DNA from: Clostridium sp. JN-9
GTDB taxonomy: Bacteria; Bacillota; Clostridia; Clostridiales; Clostridiaceae
DNA length: 64,000 nt
NCBI RefSeq assembly: GCF_004103695.1
Contig: NZ_CP035280.1
Span: 2,542,001-2,606,000 of the forward strand
Direction of reading: 5' to 3'
A program made the translations under genes and the position numbers. The notes beneath the pieces were generated by a model. That model searched no databases. It was not told where the DNA came from and saw only the letters and a list, made by a program, of their open reading frames with translations. Positions 43,900 to 52,071 of the stretch are shown piece by piece. Position 1 is the first letter of the stretch. Every line of letters begins with the position of its first letter.

Positions 43900-44545
43900 T
43901 ATTATGCCCCCCTGCTGCAGCAACAAGTATAAATTCTATTATTCCATCTTGTCCTTTAACATCTTCAAAGTCTAATAGATTTGTTCTTCTTATTTTTTCA
44001 TTTTCATTATTACTTAATTTTGCTGTATACGGATCTACATCTTCCAAAAAATTTATCACTTCTTTTAATGTTTCAAATCCAAATATATTAATATCTTTAA
44101 CAAGTGACGCTTCTTCAATATTCTGCAGTGGCAGCACTATATTATGTATACCACTGTTTTTTGCTGCAACAACCATAGGTAAAATTCCGCTGCATGGCCT
44201 AAGATCTGCATTTAATGAAAGTTCCCCAATAAATCCAAAGCTCTCAATATCATTTACTGTTATCTGATTAGATCTTATTAGTAATCCTATTGCCATACCC
44301 AGATCAAAATGAGATCCTCTTTTCTTCATATCACTTGGTGACAAATTTATTACTATCTTCATTTTTGGAAAATCATATTTTGCATTATTTATTGCAGCTT
44401 CCAGCCTTTCCTTTGCTTCCTTTACCGCAGTATCTCCAAGCCCTACAATATTTATACTTGGCTGACCATATATGGTATCCGTTTCTATTTTAACCTGGTA
44501 TGCATCTATACCCGCTAGTGAAAAACTGTTTACTACTGATGCCAC
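43886..44545 (-). pseudogene. comM: ComM/YifB, N-terminal half (split by the element)
   Basis: The first 213 residues match the ChlI/lon-like N-terminal domain of YifB/ComM: DAYQVKIETDTIYGQPSINI, VVNLSP-type KIVINLSPSDMKKRGSHFDL, and up to VAAAGGHN just before Walker A. The last few codons (about 43886-43899) are element sequence. The rest of the gene is at 32030-32925. It starts with GTG 1-2 bases beyond the rayT stop, so its translation may now be coupled to rayT. Confidence 0.92.
43900..43905. other. attachment-site core, distal junction
   Basis: TATTAT, identical to 32926-32931, with element sequence to the left and comM sequence (GCCCCCCTGCTG) to the right. Confidence 0.8.
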
Positions 44546-44546
44546 A

Positions 44547-45104
44547 TTAACACTCCCTTTTTATTGCACTTTCTACAAATAGTTTATACAAATTTCTTGA
44601 ATTATCTTTTTTGAAGTAACGTAAAATTATTTTACTATCTATTAGTTTTTCTTTTACAGTTCCAATTATCATACTGTAGCTGCTCCATGAGTATTCTTCA
44701 GGCATTTCAACCATATTTGCCCTTATCGGATTTAGATGAACATATCTGCTGGACTCCAGCAGATATTTATCATTTTCAATTAATTCTGACCTGTATCTAT
44801 CCTGAAATAAATGTCCTATGTATTTATATTTTTTATTGAAATTCCATGCATACCTGCTGTGTACCCTTTTTATAAGATCAGAAATGTCCCTGTCTTTTGT
44901 TTGAATTACTATATGAACATGGTTAGTCATAAGCACATATGCAATTATTATATATTTATTGTCATAGTATTCTATTGCTTCTTGTAAATAACTTAAATAC
45001 AGCTCATAGTCGGAATTATCTTTAAATATATCATTCCTGTGATTTCCTCTGGCTATTACATGTAGTTTTGCACCGGGATACCATTCATGTTTTTTTCTTG
45101 GCAT
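44547..45104 (-). CDS. REP-associated tyrosine transposase (RAYT, Y1/HUH family)
   Basis: A 185-residue single-strand transposase-like enzyme. The HUH motif is TNHVHIVIQ; the catalytic tyrosine is probably in ESSRYVHLNPIRANM. PGAKLHVIARGNHRNDIF is the family N-terminus. AGGTGATG precedes the ATG. A complete REP-like unit lies immediately upstream (45171-45290), and truncated copies of the gene with the same leader lie at 48.1-48.9 kb. It is the only intact copy in the window and presumably the enzyme that moves or shapes the repeats. Confidence 0.92.
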   Translation of the reverse strand: MPRKKHEWYPGAKLHVIARGNHRNDIFKDNSDYELYLSYLQEAIEYYDNKYIIIAYVLMTNHVHIVIQTKDRDISDLIKRVHSRYAWNFNKKYKYIGHLFQDRYRSELIENDKYLLESSRYVHLNPIRANMVEMPEEYSWSSYSMIIGTVKEKLIDSKIILRYFKKDNSRNLYKLFVESAIKREC

Positions 45105-45170
45105 TTGTCATCACCTATTTTGAGTATTGACATATATTTTGTTTTTAAACAATAATTTTTGATAAAAAAA

Positions 45171-45276
45171 GAACCGCCATTTCTGACGATTCTCTCTTAC
45201 ATTTCCTCCCAAGGGTCTGACCCTTGCTGTTGGACATGGGTCTGACCCCTTTGCGAGGAAAGTATGACCGAGTTTG
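45171..45276 (-). repeat. REP-like unit upstream of rayT
   Basis: Hairpin GAACCGCCATTTCTGACGAT from 45171, palindromes AAGGGTCTGACCCTT (45211-45225) and ATGGGTCTGACCCCT (45236-45250), then TTTGCGAGGAAAGTATGACC and GAGTTTGCTAAT. A 19-base copy of the IS3 left end (AATTAAGGGGCTTAAGAGA) adjoins at about 45274-45294. Confidence 0.85.
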
Positions 45277-45336
45277 CTAATTAAGGGGCTTAAGAGAAAT
45301 CTAAATATATAACAATATTATACGCTAAAATAAAGA

Positions 45337-45993
45337 CTAGTTTTTTACACTTCCAATTGCCAGAGCATTACATGCAAACCGCTTACCATAGTTTTGAGCA
45401 GTTATTGCTAATATTATATACTCCCCTATAAGAGCAATAGCATATATTAGAACACTGGTAACCTTAATTCCTGAAACGACTAACCCAATTGGGAAAATTA
45501 TTAGAATCAAGAAACTAATTGTTGTTAAATCCCTAGCTAAAAGAAAATTACGTTGTGAATCAAATATCATTGGATCAAACTCATTAGGCTTATAAATCTT
45601 GTACCATAATTTGCTTTGCTCATTTGGCTCAGTCGGTAGAGTTCCATACCTTTTAATAATTACAGATTTATCTATCCTGTTATCTTTATCAATAAATTTC
45701 GAAAAAACTCTGTAGCTTGGCAATGGATTTTTTAGCCTCCAAAATACTAATATATACTTTAGAGTCGATGGAAAGATTCCATTCAAAACAAAAGTAATAA
45801 TGGTTGAAGCAGCAACAACAACTCCATCCTTTAGTGTCAAACCTTTATAAAATATATTGATATTATCAATACTTACAGCCTTACCCACCAAGATGCAAAT
45901 ATATATACTGAAGTTAATAATAAAAAATATCCGTAGGTATTGATTATAATTCTTAATATTTTTCTTTTCATTAAAATTTTTATTAGAATCCAA
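45337..45993 (-). CDS. four-helix membrane protein, unknown
   Basis: A 218-residue protein with hydrophobic segments at about 22-42, 58-78, 150-170 and 175-195, and a conserved-looking tail (AQNYGKRFACNALA). It lies downstream of an MBL-fold gene on the same strand, 46 bases apart. The pair may be a two-gene system with a membrane effector, which is inference. Confidence 0.6.
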   Translation of the reverse strand: MDSNKNFNEKKNIKNYNQYLRIFFIINFSIYICILVGKAVSIDNINIFYKGLTLKDGVVVAASTIITFVLNGIFPSTLKYILVFWRLKNPLPSYRVFSKFIDKDNRIDKSVIIKRYGTLPTEPNEQSKLWYKIYKPNEFDPMIFDSQRNFLLARDLTTISFLILIIFPIGLVVSGIKVTSVLIYAIALIGEYIILAITAQNYGKRFACNALAIGSVKN

Positions 45994-46039
45994 TAAATCC
46001 CCCCCGATTCCTTTTATTAATTAATGCACTGCATTTATA

Positions 46040-46930
46040 TTACAATTTAAGTGTTCCAATATAATATTCAAACCTGCTCATACCTTCATCATCCAAATAA
46101 TCCACTTCATAATTTTCGTTGGAAACATAAATATGTACTTTGCTATCAACGCAATCAAATGTAATGGCACCAGCAGAGTTTTGAGTAATTGTATTATATC
46201 CACTATAATAATTCAAATTTTTAGACGGCGCCTCTCCTATAACTATTATTTGGGGGTCAATTATATTTAATATATCTAATGGTATCTTGCCACTATCTCT
46301 TCCATGATGAGGTGCAAATAGTATATCTGCTTTAGGTAAGCCCTTTAAGCTCTCCTTAACATTATCCATAAAATCTGTTTCTAAGTCTCCCATCCACATA
46401 AAGGTTGCGCCATCTTGTATCCCATATGTTACTATTGGAGAGATGTTATTTGGACTTTCTCCATTTTTCGCTTTTTCTATTGCTTCTTTAAAATATTCAT
46501 TATTAGTAATCGGCCATTGAATATTAATACCTGCACATCCTCTTACCTCATCACTTCTATTCATCCACTTTCTACTACAGCCTTGATATATATAAAAAGC
46601 CTTATCAGAATCCCTCAATTCACAATATTTATCGAAATCCTCTGATTTATCTTTCTTAGTTGCTTCATTTGCTACGCAGTAAAAATTATAAATTCCTATT
46701 TTCTCCTGAAAATATTTCAAACCACCTATATGATCTTCATCTGGGTGAGTTGATATAAACCTTGTAATCCCTTTATTTTTCGACTTACCTAAAATCTCAC
46801 TTATTACACTTTCCTTATCTTCTTCAGAAAGACTTGATAAGTAACAATCAATAACTGTAAAGTTATCTGTATTATGGTCTATATAAAACATATCCCCGTC
46901 ACCAACAGAAAACGACTTAACTATACTCAT
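46040..46930 (-). CDS. MBL-fold hydrolase (ComEC/Rec2-like metallo-beta-lactamase domain)
   Basis: A 296-residue soluble protein with the metal-binding motif STHPDEDHIGGLKYF (HxDxDH), a second site GDLETDFM and APHHGRDSGKIP. It resembles the C-terminal domain of ComEC and stand-alone MBL-fold nucleases or phosphodiesterases found in accessory regions. The substrate is unknown. It is paired with a four-helix membrane protein. Confidence 0.75.
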   Translation of the reverse strand: MSIVKSFSVGDGDMFYIDHNTDNFTVIDCYLSSLSEEDKESVISEILGKSKNKGITRFISTHPDEDHIGGLKYFQEKIGIYNFYCVANEATKKDKSEDFDKYCELRDSDKAFYIYQGCSRKWMNRSDEVRGCAGINIQWPITNNEYFKEAIEKAKNGESPNNISPIVTYGIQDGATFMWMGDLETDFMDNVKESLKGLPKADILFAPHHGRDSGKIPLDILNIIDPQIIVIGEAPSKNLNYYSGYNTITQNSAGAITFDCVDSKVHIYVSNENYEVDYLDDEGMSRFEYYIGTLKL

Positions 46931-47389
46931 TATTAAACATCTCCACCCATATATATTCTTGCTCGTAATAAATCTACTATATAAATTAATAATACTACAA
47001 ATATTGTGAATATTCTAGCGTCTAACCAAAATAGGATAAAGTCTAATTAAGAATAAATTTATTAATATTCATTTAATTACCTTCCTCAAAAAAACAAAAG
47101 GCAGTCTCCTGCCTATTTCTTCTCTAAATATGTTTCTTTTAATACACCTACAAGATCATTATCAATAATGTCCATAAGTAGCTGAGCTATTTCAGAATCC
47201 TGAATTTTTGTTCCCAGGGGTCTGACCCTTTGCGAGGAAAGCATGATCGAGCTTGTTTATGTGCTTAGTAAGAAAGCATAATAACAAAAGAACCGCCATT
47301 TCTGACGATTCCTTCTTATTTCTTTATTGCTTTTTACTTACATTTCCTCCCAGGGGTCTGACCCCTTTGCGAGGGAAATATGACCGAGC
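46931..47389. other. intergenic mosaic with REP units and a gene tail
   Basis: After 150 bases of AT-rich DNA comes a hairpin (AGGCAGtctcCTGCCT near 47100), a gene remnant (47113-47205), a partial REP unit (47214-47260) and a full one (47290-47392). Confidence 0.6.
47113..47205 (-). pseudogene. C-terminal gene remnant cut by a REP unit
   Basis: Coding-like tail reading TKIQDSEIAQLLMDIIDNDL then VGVLKETYLEKK and a stop, followed by a terminator hairpin. The 5' side ends at a REP palindrome (47216-47230). Family unknown. Confidence 0.4.
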
Positions 47390-47392
47390 TTA
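47214..47392 (-). repeat. two REP-like units
   Basis: Partial unit with palindrome AGGGGTCTGACCCTT at 47216-47230, then a full unit with hairpin at 47290-47311, palindrome at 47352-47366 and end GACCGAGCTT at 47383-47392, where the IS66 fragment starts. Confidence 0.85.
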
Positions 47393-47608
47393 AAAAGCAA
47401 CTGATTTTTCTTCTTTAGGCAAATCTGGAAGGATGGATTCACAAGCTTGCTTTCGTATCTTACGCAACCAGTAATAATAAGCATGACGGCTTACATTGTT
47501 TTGTTCACACCATTTATCCACCTTGAGTCCACTATTTTGGTAGTCAGTAATTAGTTTTTCCCATTGATCTCTGCGAAATTTTGTTTTAACATAAGTAATT
47601 TTATCCAT
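47390..47608 (-). pseudogene. IS66-family accessory protein TnpA, truncated
   Basis: The first 70 residues of an IS66 TnpA-type helix-turn-helix protein (QNSGLKVDKWCEQNNVSRHA, YYYWLRKIRKQ). Complete proteins are over 100 residues; here the frame ends in the REP boundary sequence (TTTTTAAGCTCGG on the minus strand). Confidence 0.75.
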
Positions 47609-47697
47609 GACTTGATAACCCCTTACTCAAGTTTTCCAAGTTGAAAAACTTGAAAAACTTTAAACTCAATATCTATAGTAATTATCTCATGGATGTT

Positions 47698-47877
47698 CTA
47701 ATTGGATAAGGCACTCTTTCGTAGAGCGCTTACTTTCCACTTACAGAGCTCTCTTAATATATTCCCTATCTCCAATCTCTTCTCTCCATAAAATACCTTC
47801 CTTCGGTATTTTGGTGCAAATACTATATGATACTTACAATTCCATTTTGTATGTGATAAACTGTGTATGTCGTTCAC
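47698..47877 (-). pseudogene. IS200/IS605 TnpA, N-terminal remnant
   Basis: GTG 47877 behind GGAGGTCG starts a 59-residue frame, NDIHSLSHTKWNCKYHIVFA then PKYRRKVFYGEKRLEIGNIL, the N-terminus of IS200-type transposase, followed by unrelated residues. The HUH motif and tyrosine are missing. A hairpin with CCCCACCG and ACGTGGGG near 47961-48003 may be the old left end. Confidence 0.8.
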
Positions 47878-48020
47878 TTTTAACGACCTCCTTTTGATGT
47901 TTTCTTGCAGTTGCCAGACCGCAAGTTTATTTTACATCAAAAGGAGTTTTTATGTCATGCCCCACCGCTTAAGCTTTACCGAACCCTACGTCTAACGTGG
48001 GGTTTTCTTAAAACAAAAAA

Positions 48021-48102
48021 GAACCGCCATTTCTGACGATTCTCTCTTATTTCTTTATTGCTTTTTACTTCCACTTACTCCCAGGGGTCTGACCCCTTTG
48101 CA
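48021..48102 (-). repeat. REP-like unit
   Basis: Hairpin at 48021-48042 and palindrome at 48083-48097; it joins the rayT fragment at TTTGCAAAG instead of having the usual end. Confidence 0.85.
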
Positions 48103-48333
48103 AAGATCAGAAATGTCCCTGTCTTTTGTTTGAATTACTATATGAACATGGTTAGTCATAAGCACATATGCAATTATTATATATTTATTATCATAATATT
48201 CTATCGCTTCTTGTAAATAACTTAAATACAGCTCATAGTCGGAATTATCTTTAAATATATCATTCCTGTGATTTCCTCTGGCTATTACATGTAGTTTTGC
48301 ATCAGGATACCATTCATGTTTTTTTCTTGGCAT
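48103..48333 (-). pseudogene. truncated rayT copy 1 (N-terminal 77 codons)
   Basis: Matches the intact rayT from the start to DRDISDL, including the HUH motif, then reads into the REP unit (GVRPLG). Nearly identical to the gene at 44547-45104. The leader upstream is also conserved. Confidence 0.85.
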
Positions 48334-48399
48334 TTGTCATCACCTATTTTAAGTGTTGACATGTATTTTGTTTTTAGACAATAATTTTTGATAAAAAAA

Positions 48400-48508
48400 G
48401 AACCGCCATTTCTGACGATTCTCTTTATTTCTTTATTGTATCTTACTTCCACTTCCTCCCAGGGGTCTGACCCCTTTGCGAGGGAAGTATGACCGAGCTT
48501 GCTAATTG
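48400..48508 (-). repeat. REP-like unit, complete
   Basis: Hairpin 48400-48421, palindrome 48461-48475, end GACCGAGCTTGCTAAT to 48508. It is part of a stretch of about 310 bases (48200-48508) repeated without visible change at 48818-49126. Confidence 0.88.
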
Positions 48509-48635
48509 CCTCTTGTAAATAGTTTAAATACAGCTCATAGTCAGATTCATCTTTAAATATATCATTTCTGTGATTTCCCCTGGCTATTACATGTAGTTTT
48601 GCACCGGGATACCATTCATGTTTTTTTCTTGGCAT
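48505..48635 (-). pseudogene. truncated rayT copy 2 (N-terminal 44 codons)
   Basis: Matches the rayT start to YLQEAI with a few replacements (FKDESDYELYLNY), so it comes from a different, diverged copy. The frame then runs through the REP unit and into the next leader. Confidence 0.85.
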
Positions 48636-48700
48636 TTGTCATCACCTATTTTAAGTGTTGACATATATTTTATTTTTAAACAAAAACTTTGATGAAAAAA

Positions 48701-48807
48701 GAACCGCCATTTCTGACGATTCTTCCTTATTTCTTTATTGCTTTTTACTTACATTTCCTCCCAGGGGTCTGACCCCTTTGCGAGGGAAGTATGACCGAGC
48801 TTGCTAA
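48701..48807 (-). repeat. REP-like unit, complete
   Basis: Hairpin 48701-48722, palindrome 48763-48777, end GACCGAGCTTGCTAAT near 48807. Confidence 0.88.
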
Positions 48808-48948
48808 TCATAATATTCTATCGCTTCTTGTAAATAACTTAAATACAGCTCATAGTCGGAATTATCTTTAAATATATCATTCCTGTGATTTCCTCTGGCT
48901 ATTACATGTAGTTTTGCATCAGGATACCATTCATGTTTTTTTCTTGGC
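48808..48948 (-). pseudogene. truncated rayT copy 3 (N-terminal 48 codons)
   Basis: Reads to EAIEYYD and then hits TAG, the first codon of the adjoining REP unit. Identical in sequence to the matching part of copy 1. Confidence 0.85.
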
Positions 48949-49017
48949 ATTTGTCATCACCTATTTTAAGTGTTGACATGTATTTTGTTTTTAGACAATA
49001 ATTTTTGATAAAAAAAG

Positions 49018-49126
49018 AACCGCCATTTCTGACGATTCTCTTTATTTCTTTATTGTATCTTACTTCCACTTCCTCCCAGGGGTCTGACCCCTTTGCGAGG
49101 GAAGTATGACCGAGCTTGCTAATTTA
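49018..49126 (-). repeat. REP-like unit, complete
   Basis: Hairpin 49018-49039, palindrome 49078-49092, end near 49126; the duplicate of 48400-48508. Confidence 0.88.
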
Positions 49127-49170
49127 TAATCTTTCAATACTTCAGCTTTAATTATATCTGGACTTTGCAT
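49123..49170 (-). pseudogene. DUF2442 gene start, truncated by a REP unit
   Basis: ATG 49170 with an AGGAGGGATATA site starts MQSPDIIKAEVLKDYKL, like the N-terminus of DUF2442 proteins, before REP sequence begins. The DNA upstream (TTTTCACTTTATTTAAGTTT) matches that upstream of the intact DUF2442 gene near 28365. Confidence 0.6.
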
Positions 49171-49302
49171 TATATCCCTCCTATAATTAATTTCTTCCAT
49201 ATAATTGAATTTTCACTTTATTTAAGTTTATCATATTAGTATTTTTTTATCTATATATTCTTGCCTGGTTACCTTCATTAAATACAAATTTAACGAAAAA
49301 AA

Positions 49303-49405
49303 GAACCGCCATTTCTGACGATTCTCTTTATTTCTTTATTGTATCTTACTTCCACTTCCTCCCAGGGGTCTGACCCCTTTGCGAGGGAAGTATGACCGAG
49401 CTTGT
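49303..49405 (-). repeat. REP-like unit, complete
   Basis: Hairpin 49303-49324, palindrome 49364-49378, end GACCGAGCTT at about 49405. Confidence 0.88.
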
Positions 49406-49515
49406 TTTCAGATTCCACCTCACGGTGGACACCCTTGTCTTAGGCTAACGGTTAGCACTATCAGCTCCCGTATCAGACTTTCACTGACAAGTAAACGCCC
49501 ATGCTGGGCGCACAA
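49406..49515 (-). other. possible group II intron remnant
   Basis: Read on the minus strand the stretch holds GAAAGTCTGATACGGGAGC, GGTGTCCACCGTGAGGTGGA and GCGCCCAGCATGGGCG, words I associate with domain I and downstream parts of bacterial group II introns. Several short perfect hairpins (TCCACC/GGTGGA, GCTAAC/GTTAGC, GCCCA/TGGGC) fit a structured RNA. No intron-encoded protein is present. Confidence 0.4.
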
Positions 49516-49518
49516 AAA

Positions 49519-49593
49519 GAACCGCCATTTCTGACGATTCTCTCTATTTACCCCCGGGGGTCCTTGCGAATGACCTTGGAAGTGAGCATGCTA
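49519..49593 (-). repeat. REP-like unit, degenerate
   Basis: Hairpin 49519-49540, then CCCCCGGGGGTCCTTGCGAA in place of the palindrome and GAGCATGCTA in place of the end. The final CTA supplies the stop codon of the surface-protein gene. Confidence 0.7.
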
Positions 49594-52071
49594 TTGAACT
49601 GTTACAAATTGACCAGTTATAGCTAAATTTCCATTAACATCTGCTGTCTTAACATTTACAAGTTTAACTTGTATAGCTTTGCTTAAATCTGTTATTGGAT
49701 CTTCCAAAGTAATTGTAGCTGTATTAGTTGGAATTGCTGATTCTGATGTACTAACTTTAGCTGCATCTACTTTAACTCCTCCAATGTAAACTTCGAAATC
49801 TTCAGCAGTAGTAGCAGCTACATTCTCACTAAATGTTACTGCTATATGTGTAGCATCTACTAATTTAGCTGAAGCAACAGTTGGTGCTACATTTTCATTA
49901 AAGTTTAAAATATCGCTGTATGCTGTATTAACATTTCCTGCTTTATCTTTTGCTCCTGTTACAGAAATTAATCTGTCACCTGAATAAGTGATTGTTCCTG
50001 GTAATACTGTTAATGTAACTGTGCTGTCATTTCCGTCAAATATTGCATTTGTGAATATTGATTGACCACTCACTTTATAGTTAGCAACATTTAACGCTGT
50101 TGCATAATCCATTGATTCAGAGAATTTTACTGTTACAGTTTTATTATCTTTAGAAACAGTTGGTTTTGCATTTACAGTTGGTGCTGTTGTATCATTAACT
50201 GTTACAGTACCTTTTGTAAATCTTATAGTTGCTGCATCATTATTATTTAGAGTTGAAGCTTTATCTTGTACAAAACCTGCTGGTACTGAAACTGTGTATG
50301 TTCCAACTGGGAATGTTGTATCATCTGATATATCTAACATTACTGATTTAGTATCATCTGCATCTGCTCCATTAGCTTTGGTATATGCTACTGGTGTTAC
50401 AGCTGAAGTTGTAGTAAATGAATTACTTACATAATCTTTTACTCTTGTTCCTGTAAGTACACCACCTACTGAAGTAACATCTTCTGAATAATGAAGTACT
50501 AAATAAGGTTTATTGTTAAATACTTTTACTTCTGAGCTGCTTAATACAGGCTTAGTTGTATCAGCAGTTACCTGCTTAACAAATGTAATAGCATCACCAT
50601 CATTTGCACTCATATCTGTAAATGCTGATATAGCTACTGGTTGAACATCTTTTATAGAAACAAATGTTCCTGTCCAAGTAATATTGTCAGTTGTAGCATC
50701 TGCTGCAAATGTAACGGCCTCTGTACCTACTTTAACTGTTGGCGCTGCTTTTAATTTTTCGCTAAATGTAATTGACACTCTAGTATCAGATAAAACATTT
50801 ACAGCACTAACTGTTGGTTTTGCTGTATCAGTTTTGCTCTTTGTAAAAGTTAAAGATATTGGATTTGGGTTAATTAAGTTATCACCTGTATCTTTAGCTC
50901 CGACAATAACTACTGTAATTGGCTTATCTGCTGCTGCATTTGTTAAATCAAAAGTAACAGCCTTAGCAGGAGTGCCAGATACAAAATCATTAGTTACGCC
51001 ACTTACTATTGGTGCACCATCTTGAGTAATTGTTACATTTCCAAGAGCACTAATTGGCTCTGAGAAATTAACAGTTGCCTTATCATAAGTTGGGTAAGTA
51101 ACATTTGATACTACAGGTGCTACAGTATCTGTGTAAGTTTCAACAAAAGTAAATATAGGAGTTTTTACTGTTGCATCAGTAGCAGATTTTATTGGGTTAA
51201 CTATATAAAGATTTGTTCCACTTATTTTACTATTAGTTGTAAGTATAACAGATTTCTTATCTGCTTGTAATACTGGAGTTACTGCTAAACTTCCAATTTT
51301 GTAGTTGGCAGAGTTTTCTGCATCTGTTTTATCAACTTCCTTGTTAAAAGTTACTAGTAACTGAGTAGCATTAATAGCATTTACTGAACTTACTTGAAGG
51401 TTAGCATTGATTGCACTTAATCTCTTTGTGAAAGCATCTTTCTCTTTAACATCTGGAAGAGCATCAACTAAAGCTTTTGCTGCATCAACATCAGCCTGTA
51501 ATTTGCTTACTTCTGCTTTAGCAACTGCAGTTTCTATAGCAGCTAAATCATATTTAGCTTTTCCATCCCAAGCTCCATTAGCATCTACAAAATAATTGTC
51601 AGGTGTTAATGTATTAGCTAACATTGCACCGCTAGCTCCTAAGTAGTAATTTCCTACCCATTGGTTAGCAACCATGTCGCCATTTGGATTTGAAAAATAC
51701 CAAGCTGGTCCAACTTGGTACCAGCCTTTTTGCATTGCTCCATTTGAAGCCATGAAGTACCATTTTCCGCCAATTGATTTCCAGCCAGTTGCCATTGCGC
51801 CATTATCATCCATGAAGTACCATACTCCGCCAACTGATCTCCAGCCAGTTGCCATTATGCCATTAGCATCAATGTAATACCATGTGCCATTGTCTTTAAC
51901 CCAGCCATTTGAAACTTTCTTTCCTGCTTGATAGTATGTCCATCCTGCTGATGTATTAACCCAGCTGTTTGTTGCTGGTGCTGCTATAACTGGTACGGCT
52001 GGAATAACCACACCTAGTCCCATAGCCGCAGCCATAGTTGTTGTTAATCCTTTTTTTAACTTATTATTCAA
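49591..52071 (-). CDS. cell-wall-binding surface protein with Ig-like repeats
   Basis: An 826-residue secreted protein. A signal peptide (about 1-31) is followed by five choline-binding-type wall repeats (GWVKDNGTWYYIDANGIMAT and relatives, about 38-150), a helical spacer (AKAEVSKLQADVDAAKALVD) and six or so Ig-like modules with the recurring phrase ITFSEKL / VTFSENV. It starts with TTG behind CTAGGAGGG. It is probably an S-layer-like or adhesive protein bound to wall polymer. The secA2 gene next to it suggests dedicated export. Its stop codon lies in a REP unit. Confidence 0.85.
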   Translation of the reverse strand: MNNKLKKGLTTTMAAAMGLGVVIPAVPVIAAPATNSWVNTSAGWTYYQAGKKVSNGWVKDNGTWYYIDANGIMATGWRSVGGVWYFMDDNGAMATGWKSIGGKWYFMASNGAMQKGWYQVGPAWYFSNPNGDMVANQWVGNYYLGASGAMLANTLTPDNYFVDANGAWDGKAKYDLAAIETAVAKAEVSKLQADVDAAKALVDALPDVKEKDAFTKRLSAINANLQVSSVNAINATQLLVTFNKEVDKTDAENSANYKIGSLAVTPVLQADKKSVILTTNSKISGTNLYIVNPIKSATDATVKTPIFTFVETYTDTVAPVVSNVTYPTYDKATVNFSEPISALGNVTITQDGAPIVSGVTNDFVSGTPAKAVTFDLTNAAADKPITVVIVGAKDTGDNLINPNPISLTFTKSKTDTAKPTVSAVNVLSDTRVSITFSEKLKAAPTVKVGTEAVTFAADATTDNITWTGTFVSIKDVQPVAISAFTDMSANDGDAITFVKQVTADTTKPVLSSSEVKVFNNKPYLVLHYSEDVTSVGGVLTGTRVKDYVSNSFTTTSAVTPVAYTKANGADADDTKSVMLDISDDTTFPVGTYTVSVPAGFVQDKASTLNNNDAATIRFTKGTVTVNDTTAPTVNAKPTVSKDNKTVTVKFSESMDYATALNVANYKVSGQSIFTNAIFDGNDSTVTLTVLPGTITYSGDRLISVTGAKDKAGNVNTAYSDILNFNENVAPTVASAKLVDATHIAVTFSENVAATTAEDFEVYIGGVKVDAAKVSTSESAIPTNTATITLEDPITDLSKAIQVKLVNVKTADVNGNLAITGQFVTVQ

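Larger units (their letters stand above)
32926..43905. mobile_element. 10.97-kb integrative element in comM
   Basis: Bounded by TATTAT at both junctions with the two halves of comM outside. Contents from left: large serine integrase, two small genes, tyrosine recombinase, EcoRV-like restriction enzyme and methylase, iterons and Rep_3-like initiator, small-gene operon, Spo0E-like gene, lipoprotein, ribbon-helix-helix regulator. No capsid, tail or conjugation genes are seen, so it is more like an integrating plasmid or a satellite than a full prophage. Confidence 0.88.

Noticed and set aside
32990-43905. Complete prophage
   Set aside because: There is an integrase and a replication gene but no terminase, capsid, tail or lysis genes in the 11 kb.
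43860-44267. 135-codon + strand frame across the right element junction
   Set aside because: Opposite strand to the comM N-terminal half, whose match to YifB is clear.
48021-49405. CRISPR array of REP-like units
   Set aside because: Units are about 105 bases, spacers are gene fragments of very different length, and no cas gene is near.
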